Of a stretch of DNA of 64,000 bases, positions 44,218 to 53,413 are shown piece by piece. How positions within the stretch are numbered: the stretch's first letter is position 1; every line of letters starts with the position of its first letter. Both the position numbers and the translations under genes were made by a program. Source of the stretch: Sphingomonas beigongshangi (GTDB lineage: Bacteria; Pseudomonadota; Alphaproteobacteria; Sphingomonadales; Sphingomonadaceae); assembly GCF_016820445.1 (NCBI RefSeq), contig NZ_JADHDT010000003.1, positions 310,001 through 374,000 on the forward strand. The letters run 5' to 3'. The notes beneath the pieces are model-generated. The model searched no databases. It saw only the letters and a list, made by a program, of their open reading frames with translations, and was not told the origin of the DNA.

Positions 44218-44996
44218 TCGCCGAGGGGCTGCCGGAAGCGGTCGCGCGGCGTCACGCGGCGATCCTCGCCGCGGCGCGACGGACGGGGAGCGTCGCGGTC
44301 GACACATTGGCGAGCGAGCTGGGCGTCACGCCCCAGACGATCCGGCGCGACCTCAACCTCCTGGCCGAGCGCGCGATGTTGTCGCGCGTCCACGGCGGCG
44401 CGGTCATCACCTCCGGCGTCGACAATCTCGATCGCGAGGCGCGCGGCGCCATCGCGACGGAGGCGAAGGCGGCGATCGGCCGCGCCGCGGCCGCGCTCGT
44501 GCCCAACGGTGCCAGCCTGTTCATCAACATCGGCACGACGACCGAGGCGATCGCGCGCGCGCTCGTCGATCACCGCAATCTGCTGGTGGTCACGAACAAC
44601 CTCAACGTCGTCTCGATCCTCGCGGCCCGCCCGACGATCGAAGTAGTCGTGGCCGGCGGCCGCGTCCGGCCGAGCGACGGCGCGGTCGTCGGTGCGCTGG
44701 CGATGGATTTCATCGGCGGTTTCAAGGTCGATTACGCGCTGATCGGCGCGTCCGCGATCGATCAGGACGGCACCTTGCTCGATTTCGACATAGACGAGGT
44801 GCGCGTCTCGCAACGCATCATCGAACAGGCGCGAACCACGATCTTGGCGGTCGACCGCAGTAAGTTCGGCCGGCCCGCGCCGGTACGCATCGCCGGCCTG
44901 GATCGGATCGACCATTTGGTGACCGACAAGCTCGACGATGCCGAGATCGCCGCAGCGTGTGACGCGGCCGGGGTGAAGGTGACACAGACAATATAA
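44214..44996 (+). CDS. glpR: DeoR-family glycerol regulon repressor
   Basis: This 260-residue protein has a DeoR N-terminal helix-turn-helix: RRHAAILAAARRTGSVAVDT, LASELGVTPQTIRRDLNLLA and SRVHGGAV. The C-terminal sugar-isomerase-like sensor domain includes LFINIGTTTEAIARAL, TNNLNVVSIL, VVVAGGRVR and AVDRSKFGRPAPVRI. The ATG overlaps the glpD stop. The overlap with glpD and the half-sites before glpK and glpD indicate repression of glycerol use, relieved by glycerol-3-phosphate in known relatives. Confidence 0.9.
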   Translation: MIAEGLPEAVARRHAAILAAARRTGSVAVDTLASELGVTPQTIRRDLNLLAERAMLSRVHGGAVITSGVDNLDREARGAIATEAKAAIGRAAAALVPNGASLFINIGTTTEAIARALVDHRNLLVVTNNLNVVSILAARPTIEVVVAGGRVRPSDGAVVGALAMDFIGGFKVDYALIGASAIDQDGTLLDFDIDEVRVSQRIIEQARTTILAVDRSKFGRPAPVRIAGLDRIDHLVTDKLDDAEIAAACDAAGVKVTQTI

Positions 44997-45023
44997 TTGG
45001 CCATACCAATTGGTCGTACGGAT
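44996..45023. promoter_or_regulatory. GntR (UxuR/ExuR-like) operator before the hexuronate transporter
   Basis: ATTGG-CCATA-CCAAT (44996-45010) has perfect 5-bp inverted arms. It is followed directly by a second partial box, TTGGTCGTACGGAT (45010-45023). It lies just after the glpR stop and before the transporter gene. The 14-mer TTGGCC(A/T)(T/G)ACCAAT recurs before the TonB receptor at 49645. The arms resemble those of E. coli UxuR/ExuR sites. Binding by the local GntR protein is inferred. Confidence 0.6.
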
Positions 45024-45036
45024 CGGGGAGAGGGTG

Positions 45037-46290
45037 ATGCGGCGGATCGTCAATCTGCGCTGGTGGATCGTTGGCCTGATCTGCTTCGGCACCATCGCCA
45101 ATTACCTGGCGCGCAACTCGCTGGGCGTTCTCGCGCCCCAGCTGAAGACGACGCTGGCAATGACCACCCAGCAGTACAGCTACGTCGTCGGGGCATTCCA
45201 GCTTGCGTACACCATCGGCCAGCCGATCGCGGGCGCGATCGTCGACCGCATCGGCCTGCGCGCCGGCTTCGCGCTGTTCGGGCTTGCCTGGTCGCTGACC
45301 AACATGCTGCACGCGCTCGCGGCCGGCTGGCTCGGGCTCGCCTTCTTCCGCGGCCTGCTGGGATTCACCGAATCCGCTGCGGTCCCGTCGGGGATAAAGG
45401 CGATCGCGGAATGGTTTCCCGCCCGTCAGCGCTCCGTCGCGGTCGGCTGGTTCAACGCCGGCACATCGCTGGGCGCGCTGATCGCGCCGCCCGTGGTCGT
45501 AGCAGTGTCGCTCTGGGCGAATTGGCGGATCGCCTTTGTCGTCACCGGGGCGGTCGGGCTGGTCTGGGCCGCGATGTGGTGGCGCTTCTACCGCAGCCCG
45601 GCCGCGCACCCGGCGATCACGGCCGAGGAAGCGGCGCTGATCGCCGCCGACCGGCCGCCGCCGATCGAGCCGGCGAGCACGCGCCAGATACTGCGCAGCG
45701 GTCGCTTCTGGGCACTGGCCATACCCCGTTTCCTGGCGGAGCCCGCTTGGCAGACGTTCAGCTTCTGGATCCCCCTCTACCTCGCCACCGAACGCGGCAT
45801 GGACCTGAAACAGATCGCGGTGTTCGCCTGGTTGCCGTTCCTGGCGGCCGATTTCGGCGGCGTGATCGGCGGGTATCTGTCGCCGTTGCTGATGAACCGG
45901 GCGAAGCTGTCGCTGGTCGCCTCGCGCGTCGCCGGCGTCACCGCCGGCGCGCTGCTGATGATCGCGCCGGGGTTCATTGGCTGGGTGCAAAGCCCCTTCA
46001 CCGCGATCGCGCTGTTCAGCATCGGCGGCTTTGCGCACCAGATGATCTCGGTGCTGATCAACACGCTGTCCGCGGACGTCTTCCGGCCCGAGGAGGTCGG
46101 CAAGGCGAACGGCTTCATCGGCCAGGCCGGATGGACGGGTGGCCTGATATTCTCGCTGCTGATCGGGCAGCTCGCCGACGTAACCGGCTATGCGCCGCTG
46201 TTCGCCGCGCTGTCGCTGTTCGACATCGTGGGCGCGGTCGTGCTGATCGCCTGCCTTCCCATTCTCTCCCGCGCCAAGGAAGCCCGATGA
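45037..46290 (+). CDS. MFS transporter, anion:cation symporter family (hexuronate transporter-like)
   Basis: This 417-residue protein has 12 predicted membrane helices. Conserved segments match ExuT-type transporters: ANYLARNSLGVLAPQLKTTL, QYSYVVGAFQLAYTIGQPIA, RGLLGFTESAAVPSGIKAIA, EWFPARQRSVAVGWFNAGTS and LGALIAPPVVV. The ATG at 45037 follows GGGGAGAGGG. The stop overlaps the GH31 start (ATGA). A UxuR/ExuR-like operator sits upstream and mannonate dehydratase is in the same locus, so glucuronate or galacturonate is the likely cargo. Confidence 0.87.
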   Translation: MRRIVNLRWWIVGLICFGTIANYLARNSLGVLAPQLKTTLAMTTQQYSYVVGAFQLAYTIGQPIAGAIVDRIGLRAGFALFGLAWSLTNMLHALAAGWLGLAFFRGLLGFTESAAVPSGIKAIAEWFPARQRSVAVGWFNAGTSLGALIAPPVVVAVSLWANWRIAFVVTGAVGLVWAAMWWRFYRSPAAHPAITAEEAALIAADRPPPIEPASTRQILRSGRFWALAIPRFLAEPAWQTFSFWIPLYLATERGMDLKQIAVFAWLPFLAADFGGVIGGYLSPLLMNRAKLSLVASRVAGVTAGALLMIAPGFIGWVQSPFTAIALFSIGGFAHQMISVLINTLSADVFRPEEVGKANGFIGQAGWTGGLIFSLLIGQLADVTGYAPLFAALSLFDIVGAVVLIACLPILSRAKEAR

Positions 46291-48668
46291 GACGCGCCAC
46301 GCTCTCCAACCCGCCGGTCTTCGCCGTCTCGGAACGTGCGCCTGGCCGGCTGACGCTCACCGCCGATACCGGCGCGACTGCGCATCTGTTCGTGCTGGAG
46401 GAGGATATAGCGCGGCTGCTCCTTATGACCGACGGCACGGTCACCAGTCCGCCGAGCTGGGCGATCGCGCCCGGCGCGGACGATATCGCAGAGCCGGGCC
46501 GCGACCGGATGGACGTGAGCGGCTTCGCCTGCCCCGATTTCAGCGTCGTCGAGCATGATGGAATTCTCCGTGTTTCGACGTCGCGGCTGCGCGTGACGAT
46601 CACGTTGCACGGTCTGCATTGCCGCTGGGACCAGTGCGAGGGCGACACGTGGCGGCTGATGGCGCAGGATCGTCCGACGCAGGCCTATGATTTCGGCTGG
46701 TGGGACGGACGCGCGCATCACTATCTCGCACGGCGCCCGGGTGAGCGCTTCTACGGGCTCGGTGACCGGACGGGCGACTGCGACCGCGCCGGCCGCTCGT
46801 TCCGGCTGACCAACGTTGATCCGATGGGGTTCGACGCGGAGACCAGCGACCCGCTGTACAAGTCGATCCCATACCTGCTCGTCGCCGATCCCGACGGTCG
46901 CTGCCACGGCGAATTCTTCGACAGCAGCGCCGATATCGCACTCGACCTGGGGCGCGAACTCGACAATTATCATGGGCTGTACCGCCATGTCGTGGCGGAA
47001 CTCGGCGACTTGGACCTGTGGATGATCGCGGGGCCGGACCCGCTGGCGGTGACGCGTCGCTTCACCTGGCTGACCGGCCGCCCGGCGCTGATGCCGCGCT
47101 GGTCGCTCGGCTATTCCGGTTCGACGATGACCTACACCGACGCGCCCGACGCGGCCGCGCAGATGGCCGGTTTTCTCGACAAGCTGGACGAGCACGACAT
47201 CGGCGCGACATCGTTTCACCTGTCGTCGGGCTACACGTCGATCGGCGACAAGCGCTACGTCTTCCACTGGAACCGCGACAAGTTTCCCGACCCGGCCGCG
47301 TTCGTCGCCAGCTATGCCGAGGCAGGCGTACGGCTCGTGCCGAATATCAAGCCTGCGCTGCTTCGCAGTCATCCGCGCTATGACGAGGTCGGCGCCGCCG
47401 GATTGTTCGTCAACGATGCCGACGGCAATCCGGTCGAAGCGCAATTCTGGGACGAGGTGGGCAGCTACATCGACTTCACCAACCCGGCCGCCGGCGACTG
47501 GTGGCGTGCGCAGGTCAAGTCCGCGCTCCTGGACCACGGCATGGTCGCGACCTGGAACGACAACAACGAATATGAATTGTGGGACGCGCGCGCGCGACTG
47601 GCGGGCTTTGGCGCGCCACGGCCCGCAGCGGCGATGCGTCCCGTGATGCCCTTGTTGATGACGCGCGCCTCGCGCCGCGCCCAGGTCGAGGCGCGGCCCG
47701 ATCAGCGACCCTATGTCGTCACCCGCTCGGGCATGGCCGGGCTGCAGCGCTACGCGCAGACGTGGAGCGGCGACAATCGCACCGCGTGGAAGACGCTGCG
47801 CTACAATGCCCGTCAGGCGATCGGCCTTGCGCTGTCGGGTGTGTCGAACAGCGGCGATGACGTCGGCGGTTTCTCCGGTCCCGCGCCATCGCTGGAACTG
47901 CTCGTGCGATGGGTGCAGGCGGGCGTGCTGATGCCGCGCTTCTCGATCCACAGCTGGAACGACGACCGCACCGTCAACGAGCCATGGATGTATCCGCAGG
48001 CGACGCCCGCGATCCGTCGCCTGCTTGCGCTGCGCCAGACGCTCGTGCCCTTCCTGTACGACCTCCTGCTGCGCTACCACCGCGACTATGCGCCGATGGT
48101 GCGCCCGACGTGGCTGGACTTTCCCGACGACGTGCAAGCCTGGGCGGAAAGCGACGACCATCTGCTCGGACCCAACCTGCTCGTGCCGCTGGTCGTCGAG
48201 GAGGGCGCCGGCGAGCGCGAGGTCCGGCCGCCCGTCGGCGCGGACTGGATCGACGTGTGGACCGGCCGGACGGTCCGCGGCGGAGAAACGGCGCGGTTGG
48301 CGGCGCCGCTTTACGGCCCGCCGGTGCTGCTCGCGCGCGTCGGATCGGCGATGCTCGTCGACCTCGCCGCGGGTGGCTGGCGGCCCGAGCCGATGCGACG
48401 GGGGATGTGGCTGTTTCCGCCACAAACGGGCGCGTTCGACATGGACGCGTTGGAGGACGAGGGCGACGGGGATCGCGCACCATGGCGGTGGATCGTCGCC
48501 GGCGATGCGGACGCCGCGCGCGTGCGCCTGTCCGTCGCCTGCGACGGCACGCCGCAGGACCGCGCCATCACTCTGCTGCTGCCGCGGGGGGACACGCGCG
48601 CGATCGAGGTCGAGAACGGTGAGCCCGCCGAGGTCGACGGCCGCCGAGGCGTGATCGTGCGCGTCTAG
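46287..48668 (+). CDS. GH31 family glycoside hydrolase
   Basis: This 793-residue protein has no signal peptide, so it is probably cytoplasmic. The N-terminal beta domain has RRPGERFYGLGDRTGDCDRA. The catalytic barrel has the nucleophile Asp425 in TWNDNNEYEL and the acid/base Asp496 in YAQTWSGDNRTAW, then GVSNSGDDVGGFSG and MPRFSIHSWNDDRTVNEPW. The GH31 family covers alpha-glucosidases and alpha-xylosidases; specificity is not clear. It overlaps the hexuronate transporter by 4 bp, so it would act on an imported alpha-linked glycoside. Confidence 0.9.
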   Translation: MRRATLSNPPVFAVSERAPGRLTLTADTGATAHLFVLEEDIARLLLMTDGTVTSPPSWAIAPGADDIAEPGRDRMDVSGFACPDFSVVEHDGILRVSTSRLRVTITLHGLHCRWDQCEGDTWRLMAQDRPTQAYDFGWWDGRAHHYLARRPGERFYGLGDRTGDCDRAGRSFRLTNVDPMGFDAETSDPLYKSIPYLLVADPDGRCHGEFFDSSADIALDLGRELDNYHGLYRHVVAELGDLDLWMIAGPDPLAVTRRFTWLTGRPALMPRWSLGYSGSTMTYTDAPDAAAQMAGFLDKLDEHDIGATSFHLSSGYTSIGDKRYVFHWNRDKFPDPAAFVASYAEAGVRLVPNIKPALLRSHPRYDEVGAAGLFVNDADGNPVEAQFWDEVGSYIDFTNPAAGDWWRAQVKSALLDHGMVATWNDNNEYELWDARARLAGFGAPRPAAAMRPVMPLLMTRASRRAQVEARPDQRPYVVTRSGMAGLQRYAQTWSGDNRTAWKTLRYNARQAIGLALSGVSNSGDDVGGFSGPAPSLELLVRWVQAGVLMPRFSIHSWNDDRTVNEPWMYPQATPAIRRLLALRQTLVPFLYDLLLRYHRDYAPMVRPTWLDFPDDVQAWAESDDHLLGPNLLVPLVVEEGAGEREVRPPVGADWIDVWTGRTVRGGETARLAAPLYGPPVLLARVGSAMLVDLAAGGWRPEPMRRGMWLFPPQTGAFDMDALEDEGDGDRAPWRWIVAGDADAARVRLSVACDGTPQDRAITLLLPRGDTRAIEVENGEPAEVDGRRGVIVRV

Positions 48669-48707
48669 CGTCTGACCTACGCCCGTAAAGCGGCCCCCAC
48701 CCCTGCT

Positions 48708-48785
48708 CCATCCAGGATCCGCGGTGTGGGCGACCTAGTGGGGAGATGAAGGCCGGCGCCGCTCCGATCCAGCCTCGCTGGATCG
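48708..48785. repeat. partial second copy of the 41-kb compound repeat
   Basis: CGATCCAGC-CTC-GCTGGATCG (48765-48785) has the same 9-bp stem as the hairpin at 41016-41036, with a different loop. GGCCGGCGCCGCT (48751-48763) is identical to 41111-41123. CCATCCAGGAT (48708-48718) is the reverse complement of 41081-41091. It lies in the 121-bp gap between the convergent GH31 and GntR genes and may terminate both. Confidence 0.65.
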
Positions 48786-48789
48786 CACC

Positions 48790-49569
48790 CTAGATCGCGA
48801 CACGCCGCGCGAGATCGGAGCGTTTTTCCTCTACCTCCGCGCGGGCGCGTTCGAGTGCGTCGGTCTCGGTGGCGTGGAGCAGCCCCTCGATGACGCGCCC
48901 GAGGTGGTCGCGCATGGCGCGGCGCGCCGCCTGCGGATCGCGCTGGCGCAACGCGGCCAGAATATCCTGATGCTCGTCGATCCGCGGTTGCACGCCGACG
49001 CTGCGCGCGCGGTCAAGCATGTGCTTGCACAGGGGCGAGCGGTAGCGGGCGTCCCACAATGACTCGACGACGTCGACCACCGCGGAGTTGCGCGTCGCGC
49101 GCGCGATCGTGAGATGGAATTCGCGGTCGGCATGTTCGCCGCTCACGCGTTCGCGGTTCTCGCGCTCCATGCTTTCGATGAGCGTTTCGAGCTGCGCCAG
49201 CTGCGCGTCATCGATGCTGATGGCGGCCAGCGCCGCTGCCTCGCCTTCGAACAGGCGACGCGCCTCGGTGAGCTCGAACGCGCCAATATCGAGCCCGATC
49301 ATCGGCACATCGCCGGGCGGCGTATCGCTGACGAAGATGCCCGACCCCTGCCGCGAACGCACGACCCCCAGCACTTCCAGCGCGATCATCGCCTCTCGGA
49401 TCGTCGGGCGGCTGACCTTGTACTCGTCGGCAAGTTCCCGCTCCGATGGGATGCGCTGCCCGGGCCTGAAATCCCCGCGGCGGATCGACTCGGCAACCGC
49501 GCTGGCGACCTGCTGGTACAATTTGCGGCCATCGCCGACCGGCCCGAGCGCTGGAGGAGAGAGGTTCAT
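48790..49569 (-). CDS. GntR-family regulator, FadR/UxuR subfamily
   Basis: This 259-residue regulator has an N-terminal winged helix: LYQQVASAVAESIRRGDFRP, GQRIPSERELADEYKVSRPT and IREAMIALEVLGVVRSRQGS. The all-helical FCD domain contains the metal-ligand pattern DREFHLTIARATRNSAVVD and DEHQDILAALRQRDPQAARR. The ATG at 49569 fits the family; upstream starts would cross the operator region. It is divergent from the TonB receptor and probably binds the TTGGCC-type sites at 44997 and 49645, responding to a hexuronate intermediate. Confidence 0.9.
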   Translation of the reverse strand: MNLSPPALGPVGDGRKLYQQVASAVAESIRRGDFRPGQRIPSERELADEYKVSRPTIREAMIALEVLGVVRSRQGSGIFVSDTPPGDVPMIGLDIGAFELTEARRLFEGEAAALAAISIDDAQLAQLETLIESMERENRERVSGEHADREFHLTIARATRNSAVVDVVESLWDARYRSPLCKHMLDRARSVGVQPRIDEHQDILAALRQRDPQAARRAMRDHLGRVIEGLLHATETDALERARAEVEEKRSDLARRVAI

Positions 49570-49643
49570 GATCGCACAGCTACCAGCACCCGCCATGGCC
49601 AGCAACATGTGCGTCTGACCTATTGATCGGAATAGCGCTTGCA

Positions 49644-49658
49644 TTTGGCCTGACCAAT
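49644..49658. promoter_or_regulatory. GntR operator before the glucuronide TonB receptor
   Basis: TTTGG-CCTGA-CCAAT contains the 13-mer TTGGCC-T-GACCAA, an odd-centred palindrome of FadR-family type with one mismatch. It lies 75 bp upstream of the gntR start and 64 bp upstream of the TonB receptor start. Twelve of 14 bases equal the site at 44997-45010. It would control both divergent genes. Confidence 0.6.
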
Positions 49659-49722
49659 ATGTAGCGATGTCGGCAATGGGTCCGACACGCATCGTACCCG
49701 CTCATCAGATGGGAGGGGCCAG

Positions 49723-52026
49723 ATGGGTCTTGCAAACACCGTGTGCCGTTGGGCGCTTGCCGCCGCGATCATGGGCGCCGCGCAGCCGGCTTTCGCACAG
49801 AACGCGGAGCAGACGGCGATGCAAACGCCGCAGCGTGACCAGACCACGTCCGATCAGGCCAGGTCAGCCGCGGAGGTCGCCTCCGACCCCGTCAACACCG
49901 ACGACATCATCGTCACCGCCAACAAGCGGGAAGAGAATATCCAGAAGGTGCCGCTCGCCGTCTCGGTGATCGCACCGGCCCAGCTCGCGAGCGCGGGCGT
50001 GCGCAATTTCACCGACATCGGCAAGATCGCACCTTCGCTGGTCGTGCGCCCGGCCGAGCAGCCGCAGAATTCGAACATCTCGCTGCGCGGCGTCGGCACC
50101 TTCGCCTTCGGTATCGGCGTGGAGTCGAGCGTTGCGGTGCTGGTCGACGAGGTTCCGTTGGCGTTCCAGGCACGCGCCTTCACCGATCTGCCCGACGTCG
50201 AGCGGATCGAAGTGTTGCGCGGCCCGCAGAGCACGCTTTACGGCAAGTCGGCGTCCGCCGGACTGGTCAACCTCATCACGCGCGATCCGACGGACACCTT
50301 GCGCGTACGCGCCAATGCACTGGTGACGACCGATCAGGAGCGTGGCGCGAATTTCAGCGTGTCGGGACCGGCCGCCGAGAACCTGGGCTATGTCCTGTCG
50401 GCCGCCTACAATTACTGGGACGGCAACGTCCACAACCTCGTCAATGACAAGACCGTCAACGGCCGCGAGTCGATCAACCTGCGCGGCAAATTGCGCTGGA
50501 CGCCGACGGATAACGCCTCGCTGACGATCTCCGGCAATTACATCAACGGCAACACCGACGTCGGTCGTCCCTTCCTGCGCTTTGGTCCCAACGCACGGCT
50601 GCGCGGCATCGCGGCGCTGCCCCCCGCGGTGGTGCTGCCCGGTGTCGTCGTCGGTCCGGACAACCAGGACATCGCCAACAACTACGACTCCCGCACCAAA
50701 TACCAAGGCGGAGGCGGTTATATCCGGGGCGAGCTCGGCCTGGGATCGATGAACCTCATCTCGATCACATCCTACGACAAGTTCCACCTCTACGATTACC
50801 TCGATCACGACGACACCGCGTCGACCGCGCCGCAGGGGGCGAATATCCAGGTCGGACAGTTCAAGTCGCAGCAGATCACGGAGGAACTGCGGCTGCAGTC
50901 GCCGAGCGAACTGCCGTTCCGCTACACGCTCGGTGCCTATGCGGCGAGCACGCACTTCGAGCGGCCGTTTTTCCGCGGACCGTCCTTCTCGCTCGCGAAT
51001 TGGTATGCGACCGCGCGCTCGCGCCAGGTGGCGGGCTTTGCCCAGGCCGACTGGACCGTCGTCGATGGCCTGACCCTGACCGGCGGCGGGCGCGTCCAGA
51101 ACGAGCGGGTATCCTACAGCTTCCGCGACAATCTCGCGAACACCTTCTACAGCGGCAGCGCCGAGGACACGGCCGCGACCTATCGCCTGAGCGCGCGTTA
51201 CGACTTCACACCCGACGTCAACGCGTTCTTCACCTACGCCACCGGCTACAAAGGCCAGACCTACGACCTGACGACAGGCTTCAACCAGAACCGCGCCGCC
51301 GCCGGTCCGATCCGCCCGGAACGGTCGCGCGACAAGGAACTGGGTATCCGCAGCCAGCTTTTCGACCGGCGGTTGACGCTGAACCTGACGCTGTTCGACA
51401 CCAGCTACCGCGACCTCCAGGCGCAGACGATCGAGACGCTGGCGGACGGCACGTCCAACTTCCGCCTGACCAACGTCGGACGCCTTCGTACCCGGGGCAT
51501 CGAGCTCGAAAGCTCGCTGCGGGTGGCGCAAGACCTCAGCCTGAACGGCGCGGTCACCTATCTCGATGCGACCTACACCGACTTCCCCGTCGCGCAATGC
51601 TATCCGCTGCAGACCGCGGCGCTGGGATGCACCGGTACTCCGGCGCGCCAGAACCTGACGGGCACGCGCGCCGTCCAGGCACCGGAGTGGAAGTTCAACA
51701 TCAGCGGCGATTATTCGCCGTCGCTCGGTGGCCACCTGCGCGGGGTTGCACAATTCAACTGGCAATATCAAAGCAGCCTGTTCTTCCAGGCGAGGGATCC
51801 GGAGACGTTCCAGCCCGCCTATCACATCGTCAACGTCGGCCTGGGCGTGCGTGACGAGGATCGCCGCTGGGAAGTCGTCGCGTTCGTCAACAACGTGTTC
51901 GACAAGCAATATTACGGATCGCTCGTGAACACGGCCGGCAATTTCGGGGGCAATACCGCGACACAGGCCGTACTGCCGCGCGATTTCCGACGCTACGGCG
52001 GTCTGCGCGTCGGCCTGAACTTCTGA
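49723..52026 (+). CDS. TonB-dependent receptor (glucuronide locus)
   Basis: This 767-residue outer-membrane receptor has a signal peptide (ALAAAIMGAAQPAFAQ) and the TonB-box-like DDIIVTANKREENIQKVPLA. The plug holds ISLRGVGTFAFGIG, VLVDEVPLAFQARAFTDLPD and VERIEVLRGPQSTLYGKSAS. The barrel ends RYGGLRVGLNF. The length is that of a standard siderophore-type barrel, unlike the longer receptor at 35181. GGGAGGGG precedes the ATG. It is placed with transporter, hydrolase and mannonate dehydratase genes under a shared operator, so a glucuronide is the probable ligand. Confidence 0.92.
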   Translation: MGLANTVCRWALAAAIMGAAQPAFAQNAEQTAMQTPQRDQTTSDQARSAAEVASDPVNTDDIIVTANKREENIQKVPLAVSVIAPAQLASAGVRNFTDIGKIAPSLVVRPAEQPQNSNISLRGVGTFAFGIGVESSVAVLVDEVPLAFQARAFTDLPDVERIEVLRGPQSTLYGKSASAGLVNLITRDPTDTLRVRANALVTTDQERGANFSVSGPAAENLGYVLSAAYNYWDGNVHNLVNDKTVNGRESINLRGKLRWTPTDNASLTISGNYINGNTDVGRPFLRFGPNARLRGIAALPPAVVLPGVVVGPDNQDIANNYDSRTKYQGGGGYIRGELGLGSMNLISITSYDKFHLYDYLDHDDTASTAPQGANIQVGQFKSQQITEELRLQSPSELPFRYTLGAYAASTHFERPFFRGPSFSLANWYATARSRQVAGFAQADWTVVDGLTLTGGGRVQNERVSYSFRDNLANTFYSGSAEDTAATYRLSARYDFTPDVNAFFTYATGYKGQTYDLTTGFNQNRAAAGPIRPERSRDKELGIRSQLFDRRLTLNLTLFDTSYRDLQAQTIETLADGTSNFRLTNVGRLRTRGIELESSLRVAQDLSLNGAVTYLDATYTDFPVAQCYPLQTAALGCTGTPARQNLTGTRAVQAPEWKFNISGDYSPSLGGHLRGVAQFNWQYQSSLFFQARDPETFQPAYHIVNVGLGVRDEDRRWEVVAFVNNVFDKQYYGSLVNTAGNFGGNTATQAVLPRDFRRYGGLRVGLNF

Positions 52027-52034
52027 TGATATGG

Positions 52035-52068
52035 CAGGCGCGTGCCGCCGCGAGGTCGGTCGCGCCTG
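52035..52068. repeat. hairpin between TonB receptor and hydrolase genes
   Basis: CAGGCGCG and CGCGCCTG pair across an 18-base loop, 9 bp after the receptor stop. No T-run follows. It may process or stabilise the message and allow unequal expression of receptor and hydrolase. Confidence 0.4.
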
Positions 52069-52087
52069 TCACGAAGGGAATTGATCC

Positions 52088-53410
52088 GTGAAACGGTGGA
52101 TCAGGACGGTCGCGGCCGCGTGCCTTGCAATGGCATCGATGGGTGCCGCCGCGGCCGACGTACCGGCACGACCGGGCGTGGACGCGCCCGAGCTTGCCGC
52201 ATTGGGCTTTTATCCGATCGGCGTCACCGACATGACGCTCGTCCAGCCGGGGCAGCTCTATCCACTGCCCGATGGGTCTGAGCCGGTCGCGGCGGATCGA
52301 CGGCTGATGGTCAAGATCTGGTATCCGGCGGGCGCGACCGGCACCGGCACGACCTACCATACCGCCCTGCCCGGCGAGCATGGGCAACCGGTCGCGTTCG
52401 ACGTGCCGGGTTTGGCGACCCGGGGACTGCCGGCCGCAAAGGGCCGTTTCCCGCTCGTCGTGCTCGCGCATGGCGCCAGCAATACGCCCGAGGTGATGTC
52501 GTGGCTGGGCGAGAACCTGGCCAGCAAGGGCTATGTCGTCGTCGCACCCGCCTTCGCCGATCCGGCGATTTCGCTGCGCACGCTCGCATCGCTGGCAGGG
52601 CCGCTCGCGCGCCGCCCGCTCGATATCGCCTTCGTCGCTGCGGAGGCACAGCGCCTGGCCCGCGCCGGAAAGGGCCCCCTCGCCGCCGCCGACCCCGAAC
52701 GGACCGCCCTCATCGGCTATTCGATGGGCGGTTATGGCGTGCTCGCCGCGGCGGGCGGGCGGCTTGCACCGCAACTGGCCCCCGCGACACGCGGCGTGTT
52801 GACCCCGTTCGTGTCCGGAGGCGCGCGCGCCGGAGAGCTGAAGGTCGCGAATCTCAAGGCTGTGGTCTCCATTTCCCCGCCGCGCGCATTGCGTGATTTG
52901 CCGCTGTGGGCGGACGGCGGCATGACCGCGATCACCGCACCGACCCTGTTCATCGTCGGCAGTCAGGATCACGTCGTCGGCTATGATCCCGGCGTGCGTA
53001 CGCTCTTCAGAGAGACGGCGCATACGCGTCGCTACCTGCTGACGTTTCGCGAGGCCGCGCACAGCATCGCGCTGATCGGTGCGCCTCCCGGCATGACGAA
53101 CACCTTTTGGGACAAGGATTGGTTCGAGGACGGCGTGTGGCGCAAGGACCGTCTGATCGCCGTCCAGTCGCACTTCATCACCGCATTCCTCGATCGTTAT
53201 GTGAAGGGCGACGTTGCGAAAGCCGCTTATATCGACGGGCTGACGACGGATTCGGACATGGGTATGTGGGCGGCGGCGCCGGCCGGGCGTTATGCCGGCT
53301 ACAGTCCCGGCGCACCTGCCTCGACCATCTGGAAGGGGTTTCAGCCGAGCAAGCGCGCCGGCATGTCCTTCGAAGTTCTGTCCCCCGCCAGCGGCCGGGA
53401 AAGCGAGTAA
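52088..53410 (+). CDS. secreted alpha/beta hydrolase (esterase/dienelactone-hydrolase-like)
   Basis: This 440-residue protein from a GTG start has a signal peptide (AAACLAMASMGAAAAD). The core includes LMVKIWYPAG, FPLVVLAHGASNTPEVMSWL (oxyanion strand), the nucleophile elbow in TALIGYSMGGYGVLAAAGG, the acid in LFIVGSQDHVVGYDPG, and the His in FREAAHSIALIG. It resembles platelet-activating-factor-acetylhydrolase-like esterases. Located between the receptor and mannonate dehydratase, it may cleave an ester on the imported glucuronide (acyl or glucuronoyl ester), but that is speculation. Confidence 0.75.
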   Translation: MKRWIRTVAAACLAMASMGAAAADVPARPGVDAPELAALGFYPIGVTDMTLVQPGQLYPLPDGSEPVAADRRLMVKIWYPAGATGTGTTYHTALPGEHGQPVAFDVPGLATRGLPAAKGRFPLVVLAHGASNTPEVMSWLGENLASKGYVVVAPAFADPAISLRTLASLAGPLARRPLDIAFVAAEAQRLARAGKGPLAAADPERTALIGYSMGGYGVLAAAGGRLAPQLAPATRGVLTPFVSGGARAGELKVANLKAVVSISPPRALRDLPLWADGGMTAITAPTLFIVGSQDHVVGYDPGVRTLFRETAHTRRYLLTFREAAHSIALIGAPPGMTNTFWDKDWFEDGVWRKDRLIAVQSHFITAFLDRYVKGDVAKAAYIDGLTTDSDMGMWAAAPAGRYAGYSPGAPASTIWKGFQPSKRAGMSFEVLSPASGRESE

Positions 53411-53413
53411 CCG

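Noticed and set aside
49631..49640. AATAGCGCTT as a possible second LacI-type operator before the TonB receptor
   Set aside because: Only the central bases fit the TGATAGCGCTATCA pattern; the flanks do not. The adjacent GntR site explains the region better.
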